From Atlanticothrix silvestris CENA357 (GTDB lineage: Bacteria; Cyanobacteriota; Cyanobacteriia; Cyanobacteriales; Nostocaceae), in contig NZ_JAECZB010000102.1 in the NCBI RefSeq assembly GCF_016056295.1, positions 62,001-126,000 on the forward strand: a stretch of 64,000 nt of DNA, in the 5' to 3' direction. A program made the position numbers and the translations under genes. The notes under the pieces are model-generated. The model was not told the origin of the DNA and made no database searches. It saw only the letters and a list, made by a program, of their open reading frames with translations. Positions within the stretch are counted from its first letter, which is position 1; every line of letters begins with the position of its first letter. This document shows, piece by piece, positions 18,513 to 26,937 of this stretch.

Positions 18513-19514
18513 ATGAAATTAGCGACAGAACCAACAGTAAAAACTCTAGGAGACTACGCTTACCAGGCGCTTCAAAAACACTTTAAGAAAACCTTGAAGT
18601 GGGAAAAATCAGTTAAGAAAGATGAAGACCCGGAAGCACTGCACCAAATGCGAGTGGGGATGCGCCGTTTACGCACGGCTGTAAGTAGGTTTGATTTGGC
18701 ACTGAATTTGCCAAAGCCAGCTAGTGATAAGAACATTGGTAAAATTGCCCGTCGTCTTGGTAATCTACGAGATTTGGACGTATTAAAAGAAACATTAAAA
18801 ACTCGTTACCAACCATATTTACCAGCTAAAGAACAAGAATCTCTACAAATAGCTTTTAATGTTTTAGCTAAACAACGTGAAGATGCACTTACTAAGGTGC
18901 AAGCAACATTAAAAGATGATCCTTACAAGTCTTTAAAACATGAATTAGAAGAGTGGTTGGAGAAACCTAATTATCAATTGTTGGCATCTTTACCAATTCA
19001 GCAAGTTCTACCAGATTTGCTTTTACCTGAAGTCAGTAGTTTCTTGCTACATCCAGGTTGGCTAGTTGGTACTCATGTTGTAGACTCACAAGTAGAAATC
19101 CGCACAAATTGGAAAGCAGAAAAAATTGAACAACAGTTGACAGCAAAAGGCTCAACTATTCATAGTTTGCGGAAACAAGCCAAACGAGTACGTTACCAAA
19201 TGGAGTTATTTACTGAACTCTATGGTGAGTCTTACGCGGCTTATATTGCAGAAGTGAATAGTATGCAAGATATTTTGGGTTCTATGCAAGATAATGTGGT
19301 TTTAGATGAGTGGCTTGTAGATGTATTTAAATCAGAAATACAAACTTCTTTACCTGGTCTTGCTACTTTATTGACAGAAAATCGTTCCCAGCTATGGCAG
19401 CAGTGGCAACCTTTACAAGAACGGTATTTGAAAGCTGAAACTAAGCATAGCTTTCATTTAACAATACTGCATCCTCTTGAACTGGCAGGTGATGAATCAC
19501 AAAAGGTAGATTGA
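18513..19514 (+). CDS. CHAD domain protein
   Basis: This 333-residue protein is a CHAD (conserved histidine alpha-helical) domain, which binds inorganic polyphosphate. The conserved pattern is visible in EALHQMRVGMRRLRTAVSRF, RRLGNLRDLDVL, HSLRKQAKRVRYQMELF and MQDILGSMQDNVVL. The His and Arg residues line the polyphosphate surface. The ATG at 18513 gives MKLATEPTVKTLG; TTG 18501 would add four residues and has a better-placed AGG. A terminator-like hairpin follows at 19541. Confidence 0.9.
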   Translation: MKLATEPTVKTLGDYAYQALQKHFKKTLKWEKSVKKDEDPEALHQMRVGMRRLRTAVSRFDLALNLPKPASDKNIGKIARRLGNLRDLDVLKETLKTRYQPYLPAKEQESLQIAFNVLAKQREDALTKVQATLKDDPYKSLKHELEEWLEKPNYQLLASLPIQQVLPDLLLPEVSSFLLHPGWLVGTHVVDSQVEIRTNWKAEKIEQQLTAKGSTIHSLRKQAKRVRYQMELFTELYGESYAAYIAEVNSMQDILGSMQDNVVLDEWLVDVFKSEIQTSLPGLATLLTENRSQLWQQWQPLQERYLKAETKHSFHLTILHPLELAGDESQKVD

Positions 19515-19540
19515 TCAAAAAAAATACTGCGGAATCATCC

Positions 19541-19588
19541 AAAAATTCATTCCACGCTCATTATTAGTGAGACTTGGGATGAATTTTT
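19541..19588 (+). terminator. Rho-independent terminator-like hairpin after the CHAD gene
   Basis: Arms 19541-19553 and 19576-19588 pair at 13 positions (one G-U), and an inner CTCA/TGAG stem extends it. The 3' arm ends in a T run (TTTTTATTTT). Confidence 0.7.
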
Positions 19589-19732
19589 ATTTTATAACTC
19601 TTTATGGTTGAGTTTGTATAGTCAGTGAAGATGACTGTATTAAAAATAGAGGGTATAGGCAAAGGTATCTAAATTGTGACAAAGTGATAACGACATTGAG
19701 TCGAAAAGTACTTCTATTAATTAGGAAATAGT

Positions 19733-20380
19733 ATGCAAGTAGCCAAGGTAATTGAGGCCTACAATCAGGGAGCAGTGGATTATGAGTCGATTATGCTGCG
19801 TTACTGGGATATTAATCGCAAACCGCTAATTGATTCTTTGCAACTTCAGCCAGGACAAACTGTACTTGATGCTGCCGCAGGAACAGGTCTTAATTTTTCA
19901 GCCTACCCTGAAGGAGTGCATGTCGTAGGGGTTGATCTTTCAGAGAAAATGCTAGATGAAGCCCGTAAAAAACGTGTATCCGCAGACATCACTCTCAAAG
20001 TAGCGGATCTTCAAAACCTTGATTTTCCTGATGATAACTTTGATGCAGCAGCGTCGGGCTTTACTCTTTGTGTTGTTGCAAATCCAGTCCGCGCCCTTGA
20101 GGAGATTTTACGGGTTACTAAACCTGGTGCATTTATCGCCATTCTTGATTACTGCAAATCGCAAAACCCAGAGGTTCAGAAATGGCAGGAGTTAATATCT
20201 GATGCAGCTTTAGAATTAGGCTTCCCAACCGGCAAGATTAAGTGGAATGCATTAATGGATTACGACGAGTTGATTTACAACAGTAAACTTCCGGTTGAGG
20301 TGGTTTCGGATGAGCGTATAGAAAGCCTAAATCCATTTTCATGTGGTTGCCAATTACTGCTAAAAAACTCGAAAAGTTAA
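19733..20380 (+). CDS. Class I SAM-dependent methyltransferase
   Basis: This 215-residue methyltransferase of the UbiE/Methyltransf_11 group has the SAM-binding motif VLDAAAGTGLNF, the acidic ribose-binding GVDLSEKML, and the motif after DFPDDNFDAAASGFTLC. The substrate is unknown. It follows the CHAD gene at 219 bp and has its own likely start ATG 19733. The C-terminal end has CGCQLLLKN, not a known motif. Confidence 0.88.
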   Translation: MQVAKVIEAYNQGAVDYESIMLRYWDINRKPLIDSLQLQPGQTVLDAAAGTGLNFSAYPEGVHVVGVDLSEKMLDEARKKRVSADITLKVADLQNLDFPDDNFDAAASGFTLCVVANPVRALEEILRVTKPGAFIAILDYCKSQNPEVQKWQELISDAALELGFPTGKIKWNALMDYDELIYNSKLPVEVVSDERIESLNPFSCGCQLLLKNSKS

Positions 20381-20472
20381 AAGTCTGTCTAGGGCATCTT
20401 AACCAGCGGCTTTGGGGCGAAGCAATGCCCATTGGTGTCAACTTAAGAAGTTAAAGCCAAAATTTGTTGGGT

Positions 20473-20501
20473 GTAAGCGTCATCGTGAGATTGACGCTTA
20501 C
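20473..20501. repeat. Dispersed palindrome, GTAAGCGTCA type, copy 1
   Basis: Arms 20473-20482 and 20492-20501 are perfect inverted repeats around a 9-nt loop. The reverse complement closely matches the palindrome at 51990-52018. It may act as terminator for the methyltransferase gene. Confidence 0.7.
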
Positions 20502-20574
20502 GCCTGGTTTTGACTGATAGTAATACCAAGTTGAACTCCATAATACAGAAACCAAGCGTACCTTCAGTCCTTCC

Positions 20575-20602
20575 AAGAGACGGCAATCAATCGCCGTCTC
20601 TT
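20575..20602. repeat. Perfect 10-bp stem inverted repeat
   Basis: AAGAGACGGC at 20575-20584 pairs with GCCGTCTCTT at 20593-20602 around an 8-nt loop. It lies in the convergent spacer between the methyltransferase and the sigma factor genes. Confidence 0.65.
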
Positions 20603-20775
20603 GCCTTAACCGAACAGTATTGGTTTCAACTTCAGAAACTGGTACAAAGATTTTTGGACGAAGTAAGGTTTTAAGCCGTACTTCGTGGTTATACATCCCT
20701 TTATTGCAAGAGTACCTTTTTGCTTATTGCCTCGCCCAGAAGAGGGTTATTCAAACAATCACAATTTGGCATCTT

Positions 20776-21726
20776 TCAGGAAAATAAATACTGTTGAATT
20801 TCAGGTTGTTGACGACGCAAGATATTTATGGCTTGCTGCTGGATTTGGCGAACTCGTTCCCGACTGACATTCAACTTTTCTCCAATCTGAGCCAAAGTGA
20901 GTTCTTGATCGTTCTCTAACCCAAAGCGCAAAATTAATACTTCACGCTGCGTCGGTTTGAGTGATGCTAACAAATTCTTCATATCTTGGCGCAGAAGTTC
21001 TTGGGTGATATGTTCGTTTGGAGATATGCCCTCATCGGGTAAAAGTTCATTGAGTTCTGTGTCTTGATTATCTCCGACTTTTAAATCTAAAGAAAATGGC
21101 TGCTTTGAAGCACTCAGATATTCTCGTATCTGATTAGGTTGTAAATTCAAAGCTCCGGCAATTTCTACCATAGTCGGAAAACGACCAAGGGTTTGAAACA
21201 GTTCTCGTTGTACTTTTTTAATTTTGTTGAGTTGTTCGGTGATATGAATTGGTAAGCGTACAGTGCGGGATTTTTCGGCGATCGCTCGTGTGATTGATTG
21301 CGTAATCCACCAGTAGACGTATGTCGATAGCTTATAACCTCGGTTGGGGTCAAACTTCTCCACACCTCTTTGTAAACCTATTGCCCCTTCTTGCAGCAAA
21401 TCTAAGAATTCTAGATTGCGCCCCTGATACTTTTTGGCAACAGAAACCACCAAACGCAGGTTTGCTGTCACCATCTTTTGCTTGGCTCGTTGACCAAGAT
21501 GAAGGATTTGAGCTATTTCAGCTTCGGGTTTATCGGCATCGGCAGCTAATTCAGCAGTTGTTGGTGAGCGATGTAATTGTTGGATGAGTTCATTTTTTCT
21601 TTGCTCAATTGCCATCATTTGCTGTACCTGCCTGCCATAAGCAATTTCTTGGTCTGCGGTCAGCATTGGGTAACGACCAATTTCTTGCAAATAGATACGA
21701 ACCATGTCTGGACTCAGGCTGGACAT
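20776..21726 (-). CDS. RNA polymerase sigma factor, group 2 (RpoD-like)
   Basis: This 316-residue sigma-70 factor has region 1.2 (DMVRIYLQEIGRYPMLT), region 2 (NLRLVVSVAKKYQGRNLEFLDLLQEG and YKLSTYVYWWITQSITRAI), region 3 and region 4 (LTLAQIGEKLNVSRERVRQIQQQAI). It has no region 1.1, which separates it from the primary SigA and places it in the non-essential group 2 factors (SigB/SigC/SigD/SigE relatives). I cannot decide which paralogue it is. Such factors serve nitrogen, carbon, light or heat adaptation. The long upstream spacer suggests complex regulation. Confidence 0.92.
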   Translation of the reverse strand: MSSLSPDMVRIYLQEIGRYPMLTADQEIAYGRQVQQMMAIEQRKNELIQQLHRSPTTAELAADADKPEAEIAQILHLGQRAKQKMVTANLRLVVSVAKKYQGRNLEFLDLLQEGAIGLQRGVEKFDPNRGYKLSTYVYWWITQSITRAIAEKSRTVRLPIHITEQLNKIKKVQRELFQTLGRFPTMVEIAGALNLQPNQIREYLSASKQPFSLDLKVGDNQDTELNELLPDEGISPNEHITQELLRQDMKNLLASLKPTQREVLILRFGLENDQELTLAQIGEKLNVSRERVRQIQQQAINILRRQQPEIQQYLFS

Positions 21727-21862
21727 ACAACTTAAAGTTTTTTGATAATTAGGCGAATTTAAAAGTATAAATCAAATAATCAAATAGCTGCTTAAAAAAT
21801 ATCAACTTTAAATTGCAGCAGGTATAGCAGTTGCCACTTAGCTTAGGAAATCAACTAATCAT

Positions 21863-21886
21863 AAAGCCCCGATAACAAGGGGCTTT
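21863..21886. terminator. Terminator-like GC hairpin
   Basis: AAAGCCCC (21863-21870) pairs with GGGGCTTT (21879-21886) around an 8-nt loop. It is about 140 bp upstream of the sigma gene start, so it could act as an attenuator or end an unseen small RNA rather than end a gene. Confidence 0.55.
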
Positions 21887-22186
21887 CAAGCCTTTTACCT
21901 GTACCCTAGTATCAATGTAAACCGATCTCTACTGTAACCAAGTATAGTGCTGTTGGTCATCAGTACAGCACCCAGCCAGGGATATCACTTTTTTATAGCC
22001 TTAAATATTTCACACTTTTGTCGTCATTTTGTAATAGTCATGTCATAACTGTGTGTGATATTTAGTTTTGTATTTGGTTACAAAATGCTTTTTTCTGGAT
22101 AAAAGGTAGGAAATTCTACCTTTTCCTTTTTTATTAAATTATATTTATCGTCCCATCATCTATCTTCGTTATATATAAGAAAACTG

Positions 22187-22225
22187 CTCTGTGGCAAGAA
22201 TCCAGAGTTTTTTTGTTTATGCCAC
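22187..22225 (+). promoter_or_regulatory. Two mutually exclusive hairpins upstream of the M23 peptidase gene
   Basis: CTCTG (22187-22191) can pair with CAGAG (22203-22207), followed by a run of seven Ts, as a weak terminator. The overlapping GTGGCA (22191-22196) can instead pair with TGCCAC (22220-22225). The two stems share G22191, so an attenuator-like switch is possible. Evidence is base pairing only. Confidence 0.3.
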
Positions 22226-22488
22226 TTGGTAGTATGTTTACCATCCCTAGGGGCGTGGATTGATTTATCTGTAACTTCTAAAACCCCTTGGGGATTAAAG
22301 TTTTTTACTTTATTATTCCCAAGATGCGATCGCCTGAGCTAGTCTAGTATAGTTTGGTTCTTAGGATGCTGCTTGATATCACTTAACATTATATACTGTT
22401 TCAAAAATTTCTACTTCGGTTGGGAAACACTAGCTTACATAAGCTAGTCTGTTGTTCAACAGAAAGTAAGAAGTTGTTTTATAGCTCT

Positions 22489-23421
22489 ATGACTACTAAG
22501 GATCGCACTAGAAACTCCGAAAACAAGTTGCTCTGTGATATCACAGGTGGAAAACCCCATCGCCGTGTCACGAACTTATTCATTGGTATATTTGCCTCTG
22601 TTCCTGTAACTTTGGCATTGCCTGCTGATGCTTTACAAGTAAAAGTAACACCGAGTAATCCTGAGTTAGGAGATACGTTATCTGTAGTTATTAATCTCGA
22701 TAATCCAGATAACGGTAGTAATCCAATAGTGGCTATTGGCGAAAAAACATACCCAGCCTTTGCAATTGCCCCTAATAAATATCGGGCTTTTGTCCCCACA
22801 ACTCCAGTGGAACCCGCTGGAATCAGAAAACTGAAGATTTCAGGTGATGGTCAGGTGCAAAACTTGGCAGTAACAGTACGTAATCGTAAATTCCCCGTAC
22901 AACGCATTACTTTACCACCAGGTAAATCCGCAGACGGAGCTACCGAGTATGAACTCAAGCGTGTAGCAGCTTTTAAGGCGTTACAAACACCGCAAAAGTA
23001 TTGGAATGGTTTATTTGGGAAACCAAATGCAGGGCGGATTAGTACAATCTATGGTGTACGTCGTTACTATAATGGTAAATTTGCTAAAGACTACTACCAT
23101 CGTGGCGTTGACTACGCTGGTGCTGCGGGTTCGCCTGTAGTTGCCCCAGCTGCTGGGCGAGTTGCTTTAGTAGGTACAGTATCCCAAGGTTTCCGGGTTC
23201 ATGGTAACGTAGTTGGCGTTGACCACGGTCAGGGAGTGGTAAGCATTTTCATGCACCTCAGTCGCATTAATGTTAAAGAAGGCGATATTGTCAAAACTGG
23301 CCAATTAATTGGTGCAGTTGGCTCTACAGGTGCTTCCACAGGGCCACATTTACACTGGGGTCTATATGTGAATGGGCAAGCTGTTGATCCAGTGCCCTGG
23401 CGATTTAATGCAGTTGAATAG
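22489..23421 (+). CDS. M23 family peptidase (LytM-type), secreted or periplasmic
   Basis: From ATG 22489 the protein has 310 residues. A positively charged stretch (KPHRRVTN) precedes a hydrophobic export signal (LFIGIFASVPVTLALP). A central beta domain follows, then an M23 zinc peptidase with HRGVDYAG (His and Asp ligands) and HLHWG near the C-terminus, both sets of ligands present. It should cut peptidoglycan cross-links in the periplasm, in growth or septum formation. The TTG at 22420 would add 23 unrelated residues. An L,D-transpeptidase and a ComFB-type gene follow, forming a small cell-wall neighbourhood. Confidence 0.93.
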   Translation: MTTKDRTRNSENKLLCDITGGKPHRRVTNLFIGIFASVPVTLALPADALQVKVTPSNPELGDTLSVVINLDNPDNGSNPIVAIGEKTYPAFAIAPNKYRAFVPTTPVEPAGIRKLKISGDGQVQNLAVTVRNRKFPVQRITLPPGKSADGATEYELKRVAAFKALQTPQKYWNGLFGKPNAGRISTIYGVRRYYNGKFAKDYYHRGVDYAGAAGSPVVAPAAGRVALVGTVSQGFRVHGNVVGVDHGQGVVSIFMHLSRINVKEGDIVKTGQLIGAVGSTGASTGPHLHWGLYVNGQAVDPVPWRFNAVE

Positions 23422-23450
23422 TAGAGACGGCACAAACAAACCGTGTCTAC
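23421..23450 (+). terminator. Inverted repeat after the M23 peptidase gene
   Basis: GTAGAGACGG (23421-23430) pairs with CCGTGTCTAC (23441-23450) with one mismatch around a 10-nt loop. It begins at the stop codon. The following T-rich stretch is weak. Confidence 0.55.
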
Positions 23451-23544
23451 GCATAAATTTTAGATATATTTTGCTGACCAATTAAGCAAAATAAATTGAA
23501 TTGATACCGTCCCGTCCCTACCTTGCTTGGGTTGCTTTAAGAAA

Positions 23545-24111
23545 ATGAGCGTTATGAGTATTGAAAAAATTGTAGAACAAGCTCTCCAGGATGGTTATCT
23601 TACACCAGCAATGGAAGCAGAAGTCGGGCGAATCTGTGATAATGCGTCGGAACTCTCAATTGAAGAGTACATGGCGTTAGATCGACTGATGGGATCGTTG
23701 TTGACTGGTGAGGTAGTGGCGGTACCTCGAAAACAATTTATTAACGTCATGGAAGAATTGGTACTAACTGAGGCGATCGCCAGAGTAGCAGAAATTGAAG
23801 CTACCAGCGAAAGCTCCCTTGAAGTAGGAGATATTGCGGCTTATGCCCTTAACAGGCTCCCACCTTTGTACGCCACCACCGAAGAAGGCGCTAATTATCA
23901 GCGCCAACGCGCTCAAGCCGAACTTGAAGAGTTAATTTTTCAACAAGTTAGCGAAGCGATCAGTCGTTACCTAGATCGACCCAGTTTCTTCCCAGAACGT
24001 CAGGCATTGGGCAAAAACACCGGTAATGAAGTTGTGCGCCAAGTCAGTGCTTTACTCCAAGCTTACGCACCTAACTTTGAACAAAAATCAGATGGGCAAG
24101 ATTCAGATTAA
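23545..24111 (+). CDS. ComFB-family protein (candidate cyclic-di-nucleotide receptor)
   Basis: This protein of about 188 residues has a ComFB domain in its second half of the first 130 residues (KQFINVMEELVLTEAIARV and DIAAYALNRLPPLYATTEEG). The helical N-terminus carries IEEYMALDRLMGSLLTGEVV. ComFB homologues of cyanobacteria have been described as c-di-GMP-binding proteins that affect motility and natural competence; that the binding residues are kept here is not verified. Starts at ATG 23545 or ATG 23554 (MSIEKIV) are both plausible. The TTG at 23527 is unlikely. Its stop codon lies inside a perfect 26-bp palindrome. Confidence 0.85.
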   Translation: MSVMSIEKIVEQALQDGYLTPAMEAEVGRICDNASELSIEEYMALDRLMGSLLTGEVVAVPRKQFINVMEELVLTEAIARVAEIEATSESSLEVGDIAAYALNRLPPLYATTEEGANYQRQRAQAELEELIFQQVSEAISRYLDRPSFFPERQALGKNTGNEVVRQVSALLQAYAPNFEQKSDGQDSD

Positions 24112-24161
24112 ATAGTCGAAAGTTAAGAGTATTTGTACTCTTAACTTTCGACTATTTAATC
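24106..24161. terminator. Bidirectional terminator: perfect 26-bp palindrome spanning both stop codons
   Basis: Arm 24106-24131 is a perfect inverted repeat of 24136-24161, with a 4-nt loop (TTTG). It begins within the last codon of the ComFB gene and ends within the last codon of the convergent L,D-transpeptidase gene, so both genes end in GAT-TAA inside the stem. The stem is AT-rich, without separate U runs. Confidence 0.85.
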
Positions 24162-24980
24162 GCGCACTGTGACAAGTGTGCCCACCTTCACCTGTTCATA
24201 CAATAAACGTACATCAGCATTACGCATTCTTAAGCAGCCGTGAGAGATAGCAGTTCCCAGCAAGTGGATATCTGGCGTACCGTGGAAGCCAATTTCGTTA
24301 CGCCCATCTGACCAAAAACCAATCCATCGATCTCCTAAAGGACTATCAGTACCTGCTGGAAAGATTTTGCCAGTGATTGGGTGACGCCAAATAGGATCAT
24401 GCTGCTTATGTCTCACTTCAAAAGAACCTGTGGGTGTCTCCCAACCTTGCTTACCTATAGCAATGGGGTAGCTTGCTATAACTATATCTCCTGCATAAAC
24501 GTAAGTACGGCGATCGCTTAAATCAACCACTACTTGCGTTTTCATAATTCCCAGTCTATTTGATGATTTTTGTTGAGGGAAAAACTGGGGTAAGAAGAAT
24601 TTAGGTTGGTTCTCCTCATTTAGTTTCTGCTTTTGTTTTGGCGCTAATAATCGTGTGTTTTTAGGTACATCAGTTACTTCAGCTACATTTTGGCTCACTT
24701 GACCCGACGTATTATCAGGGGTGACAGTAGAAGTTCTCTGGGAAAGTTTTTCTTGGGTGTTTTCTCCAGGCGGTGTAGACGCACCCAAAGCAGTTTGCCC
24801 TAGACTACCACCAAATTTTCCTGGAAAGCTCTCAGGACGAGTTCCTGTGGCATAGGTAGGTTTCTCAAACTGCGCTAAGGTTGAACTGACGCGCCAATGG
24901 ACAGCTAGCGATAAGATGGCTGTGCCAAAACAGAGAAACATTACTATACGCGCTACAGATTCATTTCTTACCATTGCCAT
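24156..24980 (-). CDS. L,D-transpeptidase (YkuD domain), membrane-anchored
   Basis: This 274-residue protein has an N-terminal membrane anchor (ARIVMFLCFGTAILSLAVHW), a Ser/Thr/Gln-rich linker to about residue 145, and a YkuD domain with the active-site pattern HGTPDIHLLGTAISHGCLRM. The Cys of SHGCLRM is the catalytic nucleophile. It forms 3-3 cross-links in peptidoglycan or attaches proteins to it, in the periplasm. It is convergent with the ComFB gene through a shared palindrome. Confidence 0.93.
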   Translation of the reverse strand: MAMVRNESVARIVMFLCFGTAILSLAVHWRVSSTLAQFEKPTYATGTRPESFPGKFGGSLGQTALGASTPPGENTQEKLSQRTSTVTPDNTSGQVSQNVAEVTDVPKNTRLLAPKQKQKLNEENQPKFFLPQFFPQQKSSNRLGIMKTQVVVDLSDRRTYVYAGDIVIASYPIAIGKQGWETPTGSFEVRHKQHDPIWRHPITGKIFPAGTDSPLGDRWIGFWSDGRNEIGFHGTPDIHLLGTAISHGCLRMRNADVRLLYEQVKVGTLVTVRD

Positions 24981-25253
24981 CGCCTATTGTTTATCCCTGA
25001 CATATCCAAATGACTAATTGGATGCGCTCATTATCCAATTATGAAGAATTTATCAATTCTTATCTGTTCCCTTATAACTCTTCTAATACCATTGGGCAAA
25101 CTAAGGTTAGGCTGACATCCCCATAGACAAAACTCTTGCTGAAAAACTTTGTTCATCCCTAGTTTTGCCCAAAGGCCGACTTTAATCAGATTTGTCTGTG
25201 GAACTTTCCAAGTATATAAATCAATCATTAATGGTGTGGGTGGGAGAAAGATC

Positions 25254-25406
25254 ATGTTTGAAAAATTATTGTTAGCAGTGACGATTACATTTTCCCTGAA
25301 TTTATTTTTTCAAGTCCGCGTACCCGATCAAAATAATACGGGTGCTAGTTACCAGCAAAACACAGAAAAATCAGCCACAATCTTGGTAACAAAACCTGAA
25401 AGATAA
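25254..25406 (+). CDS. Small secreted or membrane peptide, unknown
   Basis: This 50-codon ORF begins at ATG 25254 with a good ribosome site (GGGAGAAAG) about 5 nt upstream. The first 20 residues (MFEKLLLAVTITFSLNLFFQ) look like a signal peptide or single membrane span. The rest is polar (PDQNNTGASYQQN). I recognise no family. A longer frame from 25149 exists but its extra N-terminus is not protein-like. Confidence 0.45.
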   Translation: MFEKLLLAVTITFSLNLFFQVRVPDQNNTGASYQQNTEKSATILVTKPER

Positions 25407-26125
25407 CATTGTGATAGCTACAAATGTCTAAATTAGAAAAATTGTAGATTTGTTCTAGATATTAAACCTTTAAACATCAACTAAGTATTTACCAGAGGGG
25501 AGTTATACTTTTGTTTGAGGTATTTGAAAGGTTCTAAAACACCATTGAATATTCAAAATAAATGCTAATAAATCAGCTTTTTGTCTATTATGAGAGGGAG
25601 ATTTAGGGAAGTTATTCCAGTAAATCTAAGTTCTCAATTGACAAAATTAGTGTTTTAGAAGAAAAGACATTTGGCGCTTCTTAATCTAACATTGTCTTAG
25701 CCACTATACTTCAGCTATATGAAATAATAAATTGTTACTAATGATGTTATTAGCAAAATTTTCATTCCAGCGTACCACAAAGAATAAACAACTATTGGAG
25801 CAAGGAGCCACTTTCAATCAGGTGGCTAAGTCTATCATTTTTATACTGTTAGAAACACGGATTGCGTTTTTTGTCAAGGGTAGATGGTCAGATGCTGTTA
25901 GCTGCATAGCTATACGTAACATTGCTGTAGTTTGAACAGTAATAAACAATGGCTAAAAAAGCCACTGTTCAATCGTTTTGCTGCAAAATTAACTTTTTTT
26001 ATAACTATGAACGTACCCAAACTTATATACCTGATTGTTCCAGTCGTGAATCCGTCCCTGATGCAGGAACATCATGTCCATTAACAGGTCTAATAGAAAG
26101 GGATAATTTACAGCCAGTACGATCT
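25407..26125. promoter_or_regulatory. Long spacer upstream of sigG
   Basis: These 720 bp are AT-rich. A 67-codon ORF at 25732-25935 has no recognisable content and was not accepted. The in-frame extension of sigG (25949-26125) is probably untranslated leader. Confidence 0.45.
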
Positions 26126-26782
26126 ATGAGTCAGTCGATTACTGTATCCTGGTCAACGGTTGATGCGAGGTATTCGGAAGCATCAGTGCAAGTTGACAAA
26201 CTATCTAATCACGATCTAATTTTGCGCTGTCAAGTCGGGCTGCGTCCGGATCGTGCTGCGTTTGCAGAGCTACTGCGCCGCTATCAAAATCAAGTCGATA
26301 GGGTTTTGTATCACCTGGCTCCAGATTGGCCTGACAGAGCCGATTTGGCTCAAGAGGTTTGGATTCGAGTGTATCGAAATGTTAACCGATTGCAAGAGCC
26401 GGCTAAGTTTCGAGGCTGGTTAAGCCGCATTGCGACCAACTTGTTTTACGATGAGTTGCGTAAACGCAAGCGAGTTGTCAGTCCTTTGTCACTAGATGCT
26501 CCCCGTTCGGTAGAAGACGGCGAAATGGATTGGGAAATTGCTGGAGATACTCCAGGGCCTGAAGAAGAACTCACGACTAGAGAATTTTACGAGCAGCTGC
26601 GGGAGGCGATCGCGGATTTACCAGAGGTGTTTCGTACTACTATTGTCCTGCGAGAAATTGAAGGAATGGCTTATGAAGAAATTGCTGAAATCACTGGTGT
26701 TTCTTTGGGAACAGTGAAGTCGAGAATAGCCAGAGCTAGATCTAGACTGCAAACTCAGTTACAAACTTATCTAGACATCTAA
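26126..26782 (+). CDS. sigG: ECF-type RNA polymerase sigma factor SigG
   Basis: From ATG 26126 the protein has 218 residues, matching cyanobacterial SigG. Region 2 shows FAELLRRYQNQVDRVLYHL and RADLAQEVWIRVYRNVNRL, and region 4 shows LPEVFRTTIVLREIEGMAYEEIAEITGVSLGTVKSRIARAR. No region 3 is present, as expected for ECF factors. The frame is open from 25949 but that part looks non-coding. The anti-sigma gene 155 bp downstream completes the usual pair. By analogy it answers envelope or other stress when the anti-sigma factor releases it. Confidence 0.9.
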   Translation: MSQSITVSWSTVDARYSEASVQVDKLSNHDLILRCQVGLRPDRAAFAELLRRYQNQVDRVLYHLAPDWPDRADLAQEVWIRVYRNVNRLQEPAKFRGWLSRIATNLFYDELRKRKRVVSPLSLDAPRSVEDGEMDWEIAGDTPGPEEELTTREFYEQLREAIADLPEVFRTTIVLREIEGMAYEEIAEITGVSLGTVKSRIARARSRLQTQLQTYLDI

Positions 26783-26937
26783 CTTACAACATCTTCCCTC
26801 TGCCTAATGGCAGAATTTAAGCATTGATTAAGAATGATCATGAAATGTATAACACTACGCCATTAGGAATAAAATTGATGAATTTTTCAGGATGGCTGGC
26901 TGCTTTTACCCGCGTATGAATTGGTAATAATGTTAAG

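Larger units (their letters stand above)
21727..22488. promoter_or_regulatory. Long divergent spacer between sigma factor and M23 peptidase genes
   Basis: These 760 bp contain no convincing gene. A hairpin at 21863-21886 and two alternative hairpins at 22187-22225 are listed separately. A CCCCTTGGGG mini-palindrome lies near 22283-22292, followed by a T run. The length suggests untranslated leaders for both genes. Confidence 0.5.

Noticed and set aside
20451-20696. 81-codon minus-strand ORF
   Set aside because: It runs through two palindromic repeats and has no protein-like pattern.
22100-22488. c-di-AMP (ydaO-type) riboswitch before the M23 gene
   Set aside because: The consensus blocks I know for this class are not present.
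25732-25935. 67-codon ORF upstream of sigG
   Set aside because: No recognisable family, start context weak; likely part of the leader spacer.
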